Shown in pieces: positions 42,572 through 51,492 of a stretch of DNA of 64,000 nt. The position numbers and the translations under genes were made by a program. Origin of the DNA: Bradyrhizobium sp. CCBAU 51627 (lineage in GTDB: Bacteria; Pseudomonadota; Alphaproteobacteria; Rhizobiales; Xanthobacteraceae); contig NZ_LBJG01000024.1 of NCBI RefSeq assembly GCF_028128765.1, positions 1,116,001 to 1,180,000 on the forward strand, in the 5' to 3' direction. Below the pieces are notes generated by a model. It ran no database searches and was not told where the DNA came from. It was given only the letters and a program-made list of their open reading frames with translations. Numbering within the stretch: the first letter of the stretch is position 1; the number at the start of each line of letters is the position of its first letter.

Positions 42572-43309
42572 ATGAAATTTGCTGCGATCGCGGACATCCA
42601 TGGCAATTGCCCGGCGCTTGAAGCCGTGCTCGCCGACATCGCCGAGCTCGGCGTCAGTGAAATCGTCAATCTCGGCGATCACGTCAGCGGCCCGCTCGAG
42701 GCCGTCAGGACTGCGGACCTGCTGATGGAGCGGGGCTTTCCATCGGTGCAGGGCGACCAGGATCGCATTCTCGTCGAGCTCTGGCGGGGCGGGCAATCGG
42801 CGAGGAGCGATTTCCGGCAGCTGGAGCGCAGGCATTTCGACTGGATGGCCGGCATGCCGCCGACGCTCGTCTATCGCGAGAACGTGTTTCTCTGCCATGC
42901 ATCTCCGAAGGACGATGCGGCCTTCTGGCTCGATCACGTCGCTGCCGACGGCAGCGTCCGCGCCAGTTCGGTCGCCATGATTGAAGCTGGCGCTGCAGGC
43001 ATCGCCGCAGAACTGATTCTCTGCGGACACACGCATATCCCGCGTGTGGTCCGCCTGAGGGACGGGCGCATGATCGTCAATCCCGGCAGCGTCGGGCTGC
43101 CCGGTTACGATGGGCGGACGCCCGTTCCCTATGTCGTCGAGGTCGGCGCGCCCCAGGCCTGCTACGCAATTCTGGAGCGGACCCGCGCAGGCTGGTCCGC
43201 GACGATGCGCTACGTGCCCTACGACGGCACGGCCATGGCTGCACTCGCGCGCGACAAGGGCATGCCGAGCTGGGCCAGCGCGATTGCCAGTGGCTGGGTT
43301 CAACGGTGA
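42572..43309 (+). CDS. metallophosphoesterase (YfcE-like)
   Basis: 245 residues with the calcineurin-like motifs in order: AAIADIHGNCPAL, IVNLGDHVSGP, then SVQGDQDRIL and LILCGHTHIPRV. The third motif is normally GNH(D/E); here it is GDQD, so the asparagine and histidine are changed, and this may alter metal binding or substrate. Such proteins hydrolyse phosphodiesters in the cytoplasm. No linked operon partner; the response regulator gene is convergent, 31 bases away. The substrate is unknown. Confidence 0.86.
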   Translation: MKFAAIADIHGNCPALEAVLADIAELGVSEIVNLGDHVSGPLEAVRTADLLMERGFPSVQGDQDRILVELWRGGQSARSDFRQLERRHFDWMAGMPPTLVYRENVFLCHASPKDDAAFWLDHVAADGSVRASSVAMIEAGAAGIAAELILCGHTHIPRVVRLRDGRMIVNPGSVGLPGYDGRTPVPYVVEVGAPQACYAILERTRAGWSATMRYVPYDGTAMAALARDKGMPSWASAIASGWVQR

Positions 43310-43340
43310 GCTTGCGAGGATGCGCGGCAGCAGACCGCTG

Positions 43341-43697
43341 CTATTGCGCAGCCTCTGCGAGCAGTGCCGTCGGATAGACCGGCTTGATGATGAACCTTGC
43401 CCCGGGCGGCAGGGGCCGGGGCAGCGGACGACCCGAGATCACGATGATCCGTATGCCGGCGTTCTGCTGTTGGGCAAAGTGTGCGAGATCGACGCCATTC
43501 ATCTTCCCGACCAGGCTGATGTCGGTGACGATCAGGGACGGGTGCCGTGCCTTCACGGCCAGAGCAGCTGTTTCGGCGTCCTCGCACTGGAGCACGTCGA
43601 AGTTGTTGTCCTCGAGCAGCATCGTAAGCATTTCGCGCTGAATGTCGTCATCCTCGACGACGATGGCGATCGGCCGGATCGGCTTCGATTGGGCCAT
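43341..43697 (-). CDS. single-domain response regulator
   Basis: 118 residues: acidic pocket in IAIVVEDDDIQREMLTMLLE, phospho-acceptor Asp in SLIVTDISLVG, Ser in IIVISGRPLP and Lys in RFIIKPVYP. There is no output domain and no kinase gene next to it. It sits 9 bases downstream of the HGG-type gene on the same strand, so it may be the last gene of that three-gene unit. Likely a phosphorelay or scaffold component; the partner is not in this window's immediate surroundings. Confidence 0.86.
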   Translation of the reverse strand: MAQSKPIRPIAIVVEDDDIQREMLTMLLEDNNFDVLQCEDAETAALAVKARHPSLIVTDISLVGKMNGVDLAHFAQQQNAGIRIIVISGRPLPRPLPPGARFIIKPVYPTALLAEAAQ

Positions 43698-43706
43698 GAT
43701 TGCACC

Positions 43707-44069
43707 TCACTTCCCAGCATTTGTTAAGCGCGGAAGAGGTGAATCCGTTCCCGGTGCGCTCTCTGGTGTTCCGCTCACGTCGGGGTTGCAGTTTGTCAGC
43801 GATCCCGCGGGCAGTTCGCGCAGAAAAGTCTCCGATTGGATCAGTATCGCGCGAACGAACTTGCGTTCGTCGATGGCCTCGCTGGTGAAATAGCCGTGCT
43901 TGACGGCATTGCCGTTCCCAACTGGCGCTCCTGATCCCGCGGTGCCGCCATGCATGCGGCAGCGTGTTTTGCCGCGCAGTGCCGGCGCGCGGCAGGTTTC
44001 ACCATTGCGCGTCCGGGCGCCGCAGCGCGCGCTTGCCCGCATGGGACCGGTGTTGCGGGTGTGGCTCAC
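43707..44069 (-). CDS. HGG-motif protein (HGGxSTG-like domain)
   Basis: 120 residues with the motif CRMHGGTAGSGAPVGNGNAV followed by KHGYFTSEAIDERKFVRAI. Proteins with this HGG...GxPxGNxNAxKHG block are widespread in Alphaproteobacteria and have no assigned function. A Cys-rich N-terminus (CGARTRNGETCRAPALRGKT) could bind metal. Its ATG overlaps the stop of the upstream gene by four bases. Related proteins often occur near phage genes, but none is seen here. Confidence 0.78.
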   Translation of the reverse strand: MSHTRNTGPMRASARCGARTRNGETCRAPALRGKTRCRMHGGTAGSGAPVGNGNAVKHGYFTSEAIDERKFVRAILIQSETFLRELPAGSLTNCNPDVSGTPESAPGTDSPLPRLTNAGK

Positions 44070-44659
44070 GGTGTGACCGCTTCCGCCAGTCCCGGCTGCG
44101 CCGCGATCAGATTCGCGTGCTGGGTGAAATGGCCGACGACCGCCTTGCCGCCGTCCTGCACTGACAGGTTCTGCACAGTGATCGCGCAGGCGCCGTTGCT
44201 GCGATGCCGGTTCAGCGCCTCCATCTGCGCTGCGTAGGTGCGAGCCAGCCGGGTCAGTGCGCGCGTGAGGCTCTCCTGCTGCGGCACGTCGTCAGTGCAG
44301 GCGAGACGACAGGCGCAGCGCATCGACGCGACGTGGATGCTCACTATCTGCGCCGCCAGCATGGCTTCGAGCGAATCCTTTGGTGCGATGCTCTTCAGCA
44401 TCGAGACCATGAACGACAGATTGCCCTGGTCCGGCTTGCGCGCAACCGCGCTGGCCTTGACCAACTGGCTGAGCAGGCCATGCAGCGCATCGCGATCGAC
44501 GGCGCCGAGTGCCTCGGCCAACAGCTTTTCGCCGGCGCGCGTATCGGGATGCTCGATCACGATGCGGCTGCGGCGGAGCTTGACCTTCGGGCTTGCGATG
44601 ATCGCGGCGGGAGCGCTGGCCGCGATCGCTGTCTCGTGATGCGTCAGGGATGTCGTCAT
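44066..44659 (-). CDS. conserved hypothetical protein coupled to the HGG-motif gene
   Basis: 197 residues from ATG at 44659 (MTTSLTHHETAIAASAPAAI). An Ala-rich start is followed by a helical body (GAVDRDALHGLLSQLVKASA, NLSFMVSMLKSIAPKDSLEA) with CRLACTDDVPQQESL and a final segment with NLSVQDGGKAVVGHF. It overlaps the next gene by four bases (ATGA), implying coupled translation. Such pairs are recalled from Bradyrhizobium. No enzyme motif recognised. Confidence 0.7.
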   Translation of the reverse strand: MTTSLTHHETAIAASAPAAIIASPKVKLRRSRIVIEHPDTRAGEKLLAEALGAVDRDALHGLLSQLVKASAVARKPDQGNLSFMVSMLKSIAPKDSLEAMLAAQIVSIHVASMRCACRLACTDDVPQQESLTRALTRLARTYAAQMEALNRHRSNGACAITVQNLSVQDGGKAVVGHFTQHANLIAAQPGLAEAVTP

Positions 44660-44988
44660 GCGATGTGTCCTTCCGGGCGCAGGCGCAATGGCTCGCGGCG
44701 AGCAAAGCCGATCGCGCACCTGCCGTGCGGCGGTTGAGATTGTCAGATGTCGATGAGGCGTTTTCGCGCGGCCGGGCCGAGGCGTCCATGACCGGACGTG
44801 GCGTGGCGATGGCCGAACTCGCGATGATGCCATCATGCTCCTGTTTTGCCCGACGGGTCAACCGGTATTCTGGAATTCCGTAGTTGCCTTTGCGTAAGTC
44901 CTTGTTTCGACAGGACTGCGCTACTGTGCATGAGGTTGTTTTCGGAATTTGATCTGGAGGATGGCGCTACGGGCGGCGCCCGGGAAGA
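44660..44988. other. intergenic region, no gene seen
   Basis: About 330 bases upstream of the leftward gene at 44659 and downstream of the Nudix gene. It contains CTGTTTTGCCCGACGGGTCA (from 44842), which resembles a sequence recalled from Bradyrhizobium intergenic regions, and a small GC-rich hairpin next to the Nudix stop. No reading frame with a ribosome binding site or family likeness was found. Confidence 0.4.
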
Positions 44989-45459
44989 TCAAGGTGCCTT
45001 TCCGCTGCGGCCCAGCTGTGCCAGCAGGTCGAGCAGCGGTCGTTGTCCTTCGTTGATCTTCTCGTACGCCTGCGCGAGTGTAAACCATTCGGCGCGGTCG
45101 ACCTCCGGGAAACACTGCCGGTTGCCGCTCCGGGGCGGCCATTCGATCTCAAATGTGTTGCTATGGATGCCGGCTACCTCGACGTCCAGCTCGGCTGCGA
45201 AGGCGGTGACGATTTTCCCGCCGCGCTGTTTGACCTGACCGAGCAAGGTCAGCGGCACCAATACTTCAAATCCGAGTTCTTCGGCAAACTCTCGGCGTGC
45301 TGCAACCTCGGCGTCCTCGTCCTCGACATATTCGCCTTTGGGAATCGACCACGCGCCAAGATCCTTGTTGCGCCAGAAAGGTCCTCCGGGATGGACGAGG
45401 AGCACCTCGCATATGCGGCGTTTTCGATAGGCAAGGATGCCGGCGCTTCTCGATGGCAT
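44989..45459 (-). CDS. Nudix hydrolase
   Basis: 156 residues with an intact Nudix box at about 42-64, GEYVEDEDAEVAARREFAEE followed by LGFE, matching G-x5-E-x7-REUxEExGU. The opening SAGILAYRKRRICEVLLVHP and WSIPKGE are typical of the diadenosine-polyphosphate or NUDIX sanitising enzymes. It cleaves a nucleoside diphosphate linked to another group in the cytoplasm. No neighbour gives the substrate. It is followed on the left by a gap of about 330 bases. Confidence 0.9.
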   Translation of the reverse strand: MPSRSAGILAYRKRRICEVLLVHPGGPFWRNKDLGAWSIPKGEYVEDEDAEVAARREFAEELGFEVLVPLTLLGQVKQRGGKIVTAFAAELDVEVAGIHSNTFEIEWPPRSGNRQCFPEVDRAEWFTLAQAYEKINEGQRPLLDLLAQLGRSGKAP

Positions 45460-45499
45460 CGCAAGATTCCGTGCAGGCGGGGTTCTTTCAGTCTGTTTA

Positions 45500-46447
45500 T
45501 CAGTTCGACTCGCGTGCCGCGACTCGGATGGCGTGCGTCTTTGCTCCTTTCGCGCGGGCCGCGATCATGCTGCGTGCCTTGCCGTGGGATGCTGCGCCCT
45601 TGTGGAGCAGGGCAACGAGACGCTTGCGGGCTCGGTTTGCCGAGAGCCGCGCAGCCAATTGCTCGGCCCTGCGGATGATGGTGACGGTCGAAGGCGCAAG
45701 ATTCGCGGGCACCCAGGCGACGTCCTTGCTCTTGGACAGGCTGCCAACACCTTCACAAGGCGCCTCGCGCGGCAGGTCGATCCGGATCGCGAGGGCGTCC
45801 GAGCGTTCGATCCAGTCCTCGGCCCTGGTGCCGGTGATGATGCGGACATAGTCGCGCGTCTCGCGCGGCAAGTCGCTCTCCCTGGCGAGCCATTTCTGGA
45901 TCCGGCCGGGGCCGGCGTTGTAAGCGGCCGCGGCAAGGCCGAGATTGCCGAAATCGTCGCGGAGCTTGCGCAGGAACTTCGCCGACGCGGGCAGCGCCTT
46001 CATGGGGTCGAAGGGATCATCGAGCCCGACCTCTGCGGCGGTCTCCGGCATGAATTGCGCAACTCCTTGCGCACCGGCCTGGCTGACCTCGTTGGATTTG
46101 AAGCGGCTCTCTTGCCAGAGCAGGCGGGCGAAGAACGGCACGGGAATGCCGCTTGCCTCGGCCGCTTCCTTGAGAGCGCGGCAGAATTGCTCGGTCGGTG
46201 AAGCCGGAGCCTGTTCGGCCGTTTCGAGCACGGGGGGCGGCTCGATGGTCTCCTCGTACGACGCGCGCGCATTGGCGAGCTCGATCGCCTGCACGCTTGC
46301 GAGGAACATTTCGACGAGGGGAACCAGCGAGGGCGCGCGATCGGACTTTGGTGTCGCGCTGTCGAAATAGGGACTTTGGGCCGGCGGAGAGCTGACGTCG
46401 CACATCAGAATCAGGAACGCAGCGCAAGCCGCGACGAGAAATCGCAT
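45500..46447 (-). CDS. lytic transglycosylase (SLT domain), exported
   Basis: 315 residues. A signal peptide is evident (MRFLVAACAAFLILMCDVSS), possibly a lipoprotein given the early cysteine, though no clear lipobox. After a spacer, the SLT domain shows LLWQESRFKSNE with the catalytic Glu, GAQGVAQFMPETA and AAAYNAGPGRIQKWL. It cuts peptidoglycan glycan strands in the periplasm to form anhydro-muropeptides. The ~90-residue N-terminal spacer and a basic C-terminal tail are long for the family. It stands next to the Nudix gene on the same strand without evident functional link. Confidence 0.88.
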   Translation of the reverse strand: MRFLVAACAAFLILMCDVSSPPAQSPYFDSATPKSDRAPSLVPLVEMFLASVQAIELANARASYEETIEPPPVLETAEQAPASPTEQFCRALKEAAEASGIPVPFFARLLWQESRFKSNEVSQAGAQGVAQFMPETAAEVGLDDPFDPMKALPASAKFLRKLRDDFGNLGLAAAAYNAGPGRIQKWLARESDLPRETRDYVRIITGTRAEDWIERSDALAIRIDLPREAPCEGVGSLSKSKDVAWVPANLAPSTVTIIRRAEQLAARLSANRARKRLVALLHKGAASHGKARSMIAARAKGAKTHAIRVAARESN

Positions 46448-46659
46448 CTCGGTAAGAGTCCTCGAACTGTGGGAGAACGACCAGCGGCACGCCGGTGAAA
46501 GGACTTCTTAACCGCAATTGCGGCGAAGCTGCGATCTTGGAAGAGCGCCGGTGTCAGTACGGTGTTCCGCCGCAGGAACGCGAAATGGCTCCCGCGTTTC
46601 CGGGGGAACCGCAGCGGGTGCAGGAGTTCGGCGAAGGCACGTCTAGGAATTGGGTTGTA

Positions 46660-47517
46660 TCAGCCGGCAATGAAGGCGAGCAGGGTACCGTTGGCCTTGG
46701 CGGGAGGCACGACGATCGCAGCTTCACTGCGCAAACCCGCGGAGCCGAGTACCTTCGCCGTCGCCGCGAGATCGCCGCTGACGAGCACCAGCGCCGCGCC
46801 GCCGCGTTCGGAGAGGCCGGTGAGCGGCACGCCGGGATAGCGTTTGCTGAGTTGCTCCAGCGTCAGATAGACGAAGGCCGCGCGGTCGCCGCCCGAGGCC
46901 ACCGTTACCGCGCCGTTGTCCTCCGCTTTCGGATCGCGATCGATCAGCCGCGCCAGATGCGCCGCTTCCTTCGCGGGCTCGGGTGTTGCGATCAGCACCT
47001 CGCTGATCCGCTTCGCCGCATTGGCGTGGGTCATCAATTCTGGAATCCACACCGTCTCGCGCGTCTTGTGTTGGCAGGCGAAGATGCGCACGCCGCCCGG
47101 TGCTTCGGCTGTCGGCCACATGAAGGTGCGGAATTTGGCGGCCGAGACCGTGCCATCGGGCAGCCTCACCGGCCGCTCGAAATCGGTCGGGCCGATCGGC
47201 GCGAAGCCGCGTGCGCGGATCTCTTCGGCGCCTTCAGCAGAATCGATCGCGGTGAAGGCGATGCGTTCGATGCCCTCGCCCTGCCGCTCGACAAAGGCGC
47301 GCGCCGGCGCGTTGTGCTCGGTTGCGACCAGCACGCCGAGCAGCTCCATATAATCGGGATCGAACATGATGGTGTAGTTGCCGGTGCCCATATGCGCGCT
47401 GTGAGTGCCGCGCGGCGAGAGCGTGAAGCCGAGCTGGCGATAGTTTTCGGCAGCGCTATCGAGATCTTTCACCATGACCACGGCGTGGTCGATACCGATG
47501 ACGTTCTTGAGGGCCAC
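46660..47517 (-). CDS. VOC family (Glyoxalase_3-like) protein
   Basis: 285 residues from MALKNVIGIDHAVVMVKDLD. The HAVVMVKDLDSAAENYRQLG stretch is a standard VOC opening; IMFDPDYMELLGVL gives a metal-ligand candidate Glu. A second half-domain follows with VRIFACQHKTRETVWIPELM. The layout fits the Glyoxalase_3/methylmalonyl-epimerase-like group. It lies 145 bases downstream of puuD on the same strand. The substrate is unknown. Confidence 0.8.
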   Translation of the reverse strand: MALKNVIGIDHAVVMVKDLDSAAENYRQLGFTLSPRGTHSAHMGTGNYTIMFDPDYMELLGVLVATEHNAPARAFVERQGEGIERIAFTAIDSAEGAEEIRARGFAPIGPTDFERPVRLPDGTVSAAKFRTFMWPTAEAPGGVRIFACQHKTRETVWIPELMTHANAAKRISEVLIATPEPAKEAAHLARLIDRDPKAEDNGAVTVASGGDRAAFVYLTLEQLSKRYPGVPLTGLSERGGAALVLVSGDLAATAKVLGSAGLRSEAAIVVPPAKANGTLLAFIAG

Positions 47518-47662
47518 TGTGATTTCCCCGGCAATTGCGAACTGACTTTGGACGGCCCACGGCCGCCGGTCCTGTCTACGACGGATAGGCGCTCAAGTCA
47601 TTTTCAAATCGAGGGGAGATCAGGAATTTCATTCCGCAGAGCGCGACGTCGGCGCACTATGA

Positions 47663-48856
47663 TCAGCGATCCTGCCCGCTGATATAGGCGGCGAGGACGG
47701 CGCGCTCCTCGCTGGTCATTTCGGTGATATTGCCCGGCGGCATCGCATTGGACCAGGCCGCGACGCGGCCGATCAGGCGGATGTTGCGATGGATGTGCTC
47801 GGGCGCATCGAGCAGAATTCCCTTCGGTGCCGTCACGATCCCATCCCAGACCGGCTCGGCCGCGTGGCACATGCTGCAGCGGGACATCACGATCTCCTCG
47901 ACATTGGCGAGGGTCGGTTGTGTCGAGAGCGCGCCTGCCTTGATCTCGCGCGGACCGGCAGCGGAGAGGAAGAGGATCGCGATCGCGCCTGCTGCCGCGA
48001 CGCCCCACATCCACCACGGCGATTTGCGCCCGGCATGGCCCTCGTTGAAGAAATGGCGGATCACCGGCCCCAGCGCCAGCACGATCGCAACGATGATCCA
48101 GTTGAAGCGCGTGGCGTAGAGCAGGGGATAATGGTTGCTGATCATCAGCACGACGACCGGCAGCGTCAGATAGTTGTTGTGAACCGAGCGTTCCTTGCTG
48201 GTCTTGCCGAGCTTCGGGTCGGGCGCCTCTCCGGCGATCAGGCTTGCGACGATCTTCTTCTGGTTCGGGATGATCACGGCGAAGACGTTGGCGACCATGA
48301 TGGTGCCGATGATCGCGGCGATCTGGTTGAAGGCACCGCGGCCGCTCAGCACATGGGTGAAGGCGTATGTGAGGGCGACCAGGAACAGATAGCCGCCGAC
48401 GGCGAAGGGCAGCTCGCGCTGCGCGAGGCCAGTGCGGCAGGCGGCTTCGTAAAGCAACCAGGCCAGCGCGAGGCTGCAGAGGCTGAACAATCCAGCCTGA
48501 ACCGGCGTGAGGTCGAGGATCGATCTATCGATCAGGAACAGATCGGCGTCGAGATAATACACCACCACCATCAGCGCGAAGCCGGATAGCCAGGTCGTAT
48601 AGGCCTCCCACTTGAACCATGTCAGTTCGTCCGGCATCCGGGTCGGTGCGACCAGATATTTCATGATCCGGTAGAAGCCGCCGCCATGGACCTGCCAGGC
48701 CTCACCCTGCACTCCATCTGGCAGATCGCCCCTGGGGTTGAGGCTGAGGTCGAGGGCGATGAAATAGAACGAGCTGCCGATCCAGGCGATCGCGGCCACC
48801 ACGTGCAGCCAGCGCAGCAGCAGGCTCGCCCATTCCGATACGATTGATCCCCACAT
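47663..48856 (-). CDS. puuD: urate hydroxylase PuuD (membrane-bound, cytochrome c domain)
   Basis: 397 residues from ATG at 48856, with GGGGTG just upstream. Eight or so membrane spans (for example ASLLLRWLHVVAAIAWIGSS) fill the first ~310 residues. RSVHNNYLTLPVVVLMISNH is the PuuD signature, and a C-terminal cytochrome c domain carries SRCSMCHAAEP with the CxxCH heme motif and a later MPPGNI methionine. PuuD oxidises urate, feeding electrons to the respiratory chain. It is divergent from the sorbosone-dehydrogenase-like gene across about 180 bases. Purine-degradation genes are not adjacent in the window. Confidence 0.93.
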   Translation of the reverse strand: MWGSIVSEWASLLLRWLHVVAAIAWIGSSFYFIALDLSLNPRGDLPDGVQGEAWQVHGGGFYRIMKYLVAPTRMPDELTWFKWEAYTTWLSGFALMVVVYYLDADLFLIDRSILDLTPVQAGLFSLCSLALAWLLYEAACRTGLAQRELPFAVGGYLFLVALTYAFTHVLSGRGAFNQIAAIIGTIMVANVFAVIIPNQKKIVASLIAGEAPDPKLGKTSKERSVHNNYLTLPVVVLMISNHYPLLYATRFNWIIVAIVLALGPVIRHFFNEGHAGRKSPWWMWGVAAAGAIAILFLSAAGPREIKAGALSTQPTLANVEEIVMSRCSMCHAAEPVWDGIVTAPKGILLDAPEHIHRNIRLIGRVAAWSNAMPPGNITEMTSEERAVLAAYISGQDR

Positions 48857-49038
48857 GATCACCCCATCAATCGCGACGCAGATGCCGCAACTTTGATGAC
48901 CGCAACCGGCGGTCGAGTCCCTACAATGTGTTGCACCGATCCGCGCCGTTTTCCAGTACGATGGGTCGCAGCAAATGCACATCGTGCGGGCATGAGCTGA
49001 CGTGGGATACGGCAGGCCAAGTCCGGGAGGAAGGCAAC

Positions 49039-50373
49039 GTGATATCTCGTGTTCCGCACATTGCGCTGGCCGCATGGCTGTGGGTTGTTTGCGTTGGCGC
49101 GCAAGCGGATCCCGTGCTGCAAGGAAAGGACGCTTTTGGCGACTGGCATGCGGACAAGCCCGGTACAATCAGGCTGATCCGACCGCAGGACTTGCCGATG
49201 CCCGGCGCCTCGCGTTCGGTCTCCAACCCCACGCGTGTGACGGCGCGTGGTGGCGCCACGCCGCTTGTGCCGGAGGGATTCAAGAGCGAGCTTTTGGTTG
49301 ATGGCTTGTCCGACGCACGCGTGCTGCGCGTCGCGCCGAACGGCGACATCTTCGTTGCCGAGACTGGACCTGGGCGCGTTCGCGTGCTGCGCCTCGAGGA
49401 GGGCGGAGCCAAGGTTGCGACCAACGAGGTCTTTGCCAGCGGTCTCAACCGCCCGTTTGGAATCGCTTTCTTTCCGAACGGCGACAATCCGCAATGGATC
49501 TATGTCTCCAATGCCGGCAACGTCGCCCGCTTTCCCTATCGCGTCGGCGACCTGAAGGCGTCGGGTAAGCCTGAAATCGTGGTGGCGAACCTTGCGCACG
49601 GATCGGGCCATTCCACCCGCGATATCGTGTTCACGCCCGACGGCAAGCGCATGCTGGTGTCGGTCGGCTCCGCCAGCAATGTCGCCGAAGGTATGGGAAG
49701 CCCGCCCGGCGGCCTCGAGACCTGGTCGCGCACGCAAGCCCTTGGCGCGTCCTGGGGCTATGAGGCGGAGCGTGCCGCGGTGCTCAGCTTCAATCCCGAG
49801 GGCAAGGACCGCAAGCTCTATGCCACCGGCATTCGCAACTGCGTCGGCCTCGCGATCCAGCCGCAGACCGGGCGGCCCTGGTGCTCGACCAACGAACGCG
49901 ATGGCCTCGGCGATGATCTCGTGCCCGACTACGTCACGAGCGTGAAGGAAGGCGCCTTCTACGGCTGGCCCTGGTTCTATATCGGCAACAACGAAGATCC
50001 GCGTCACGCCGGTGCACGACCGGATCTAAAGGACAAGGTGACGGTGCCGGACGTGCTGGTGCAGCCGCATTCGGCCTCGCTCGGCATGACCTTCTATCAG
50101 GGCACACAATTTCCATCTGAATACCAGGGTGACGCCTTCGCCGCCGAGCACGGCTCCTGGAACAGGTCGAAGCGCACCGGCTATAAGGTAATCCGTATCA
50201 AGATGAAGGATGGCAAGCCAACCGGCGAGTACGAGGATTTCGTCACCGGCTTTGTCGTGAACGACGCGCAGGTCTGGGGACGGCCGGTCGGCATCGCAGT
50301 TGCCAGGGATGGATCGCTGCTGATTTCGGAGGATACTGGCGGCACGGTCTGGCGGGTGACGTATTCGCACTGA
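49039..50373 (+). CDS. L-sorbosone dehydrogenase-like (PQQ-type) periplasmic protein
   Basis: 444 residues from GTG at 49039, chosen because GGGAGGAAGG lies upstream and a signal peptide follows at once (SRVPHIALAAWLWVVCVGAQ, cleaved near ADP). The beta-propeller of the soluble glucose/sorbosone dehydrogenase family is seen in DARVLRVAPNGDIFVAETG, HSTRDIVFTPDGKRMLVSVG and GIRNCVGLAIQPQTG. It probably oxidises an aldose or aldehyde in the periplasm using PQQ. It shares its promoter region with puuD on the other strand. The substrate is inferred only at family level. Confidence 0.88.
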   Translation: MISRVPHIALAAWLWVVCVGAQADPVLQGKDAFGDWHADKPGTIRLIRPQDLPMPGASRSVSNPTRVTARGGATPLVPEGFKSELLVDGLSDARVLRVAPNGDIFVAETGPGRVRVLRLEEGGAKVATNEVFASGLNRPFGIAFFPNGDNPQWIYVSNAGNVARFPYRVGDLKASGKPEIVVANLAHGSGHSTRDIVFTPDGKRMLVSVGSASNVAEGMGSPPGGLETWSRTQALGASWGYEAERAAVLSFNPEGKDRKLYATGIRNCVGLAIQPQTGRPWCSTNERDGLGDDLVPDYVTSVKEGAFYGWPWFYIGNNEDPRHAGARPDLKDKVTVPDVLVQPHSASLGMTFYQGTQFPSEYQGDAFAAEHGSWNRSKRTGYKVIRIKMKDGKPTGEYEDFVTGFVVNDAQVWGRPVGIAVARDGSLLISEDTGGTVWRVTYSH

Positions 50374-50422
50374 ACGAGCCCTTTCGCCTCTGTCCGCAAG
50401 CGGGGAGAAGGAGAAGAATGCG

Positions 50423-51223
50423 CTAGCCCCGCCTCACGCTCGCCCCGCCATCGACCGGCAGCGTCACCCCCGTAATGAAGTTCGCCTCGTCCGACGCGAG
50501 GAACAGCGCGGCATTCGCGACGTCCCAGCCGGTACCCATCTTCTTGCGCAGCGGCACCTTGCTGTCGCGTTCGGCTTCGACCTCGGCGCGGGTCTTGTGC
50601 CACTCGCGGGCGCGGGTGTCGACGGCCATCGGGGTGTTCATCAGGCCGGGCAGGATGACATTGGCGCGGATGCCGTATTCGGCGTTCTGATAAGCGAGCT
50701 GTTCGGTGAAAGCGATCATCGCCGACTTTGTCGCCTTGTAGGCGACGTAGGGATAGGTGATGATCGCCGCCATCGACGAGATGTTGATAATGGCGCCGCT
50801 CTTCTGCGCGCGCATGATCGGGATCACCTCTTTCGCCGCGAGGATACAGCTTTTCAGATTGATGGCGACGACACGGTCGAACGCCTCCTCGGTGATTTCC
50901 AGCAGTTCGGCATCGCCGCCGGACAGGCTGACGCCGACATTGTTGTGCAGCACGTCGATGCGGCCCCAGCGCGATTTGGCGTCGGCGACCATCGCCTTGA
51001 TGTCGCCTGACTTGGTCACGTCGGCTCTGAAAGCTGCGGCGGTGCCTTTTGTCGCCGCGATCAGGTTCACGGTCTCCTGCGCTGATTCCAGATGATGGTC
51101 GACGCACAGCACCTTCGCGCCCTCGCGCGCAAAGGTCAGCGCGGTGGCGCGGCCATTGCCCATGCCTTCGCCGGGGCTCTGGCCGGCACCCACGACGATC
51201 GCAATCTTGTCCTGCAAGCGCAT
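50423..51223 (-). CDS. short-chain dehydrogenase/reductase (SDR)
   Basis: 266 residues from ATG at 51223. The cofactor site reads IAIVVGAGQSPGEGMGNGRA, a GxxxGxG variant with extra residues as in the cyclohexanol-type or 2,5-dichloro-diol dehydrogenase group. HNNVGVSLSGG is the NNAG-like motif. The catalytic Ser is in INISSMAAI and the YxxxK is in VAYKATKSAM. It ends with FITGVTLPVDGGAS. It reduces or oxidises a hydroxyl group of an unknown compound. It converges with the sorbosone-like gene. The segment upstream to 51492 holds the cyoA promoter region. Confidence 0.88.
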   Translation of the reverse strand: MRLQDKIAIVVGAGQSPGEGMGNGRATALTFAREGAKVLCVDHHLESAQETVNLIAATKGTAAAFRADVTKSGDIKAMVADAKSRWGRIDVLHNNVGVSLSGGDAELLEITEEAFDRVVAINLKSCILAAKEVIPIMRAQKSGAIINISSMAAIITYPYVAYKATKSAMIAFTEQLAYQNAEYGIRANVILPGLMNTPMAVDTRAREWHKTRAEVEAERDSKVPLRKKMGTGWDVANAALFLASDEANFITGVTLPVDGGASVRRG

Positions 51224-51492
51224 GCTAGTCCACTCCCGGGATCGGGTACTGCTGGAGTACCTCGTTTCATCCCCGTTGTTTTTCGCAACGATAGCAACAC
51301 GGGGCGAGGGTGAGAAGGCCGGGCGCTCCGCGCTCATGTCATTGACATCGCATGAATTTGCATGCCGCCGGCGAGATTGGGGCCGGTCGGTCTACCAGCT
51401 CTAGGAACCGTCTTCACGTGATCGCGTTTGTTGCGGAGCCTTTCTCCACGTTAGGCTGTCGCCCGGGGCTTCCAACCGCCAGTGGCTTGCCG

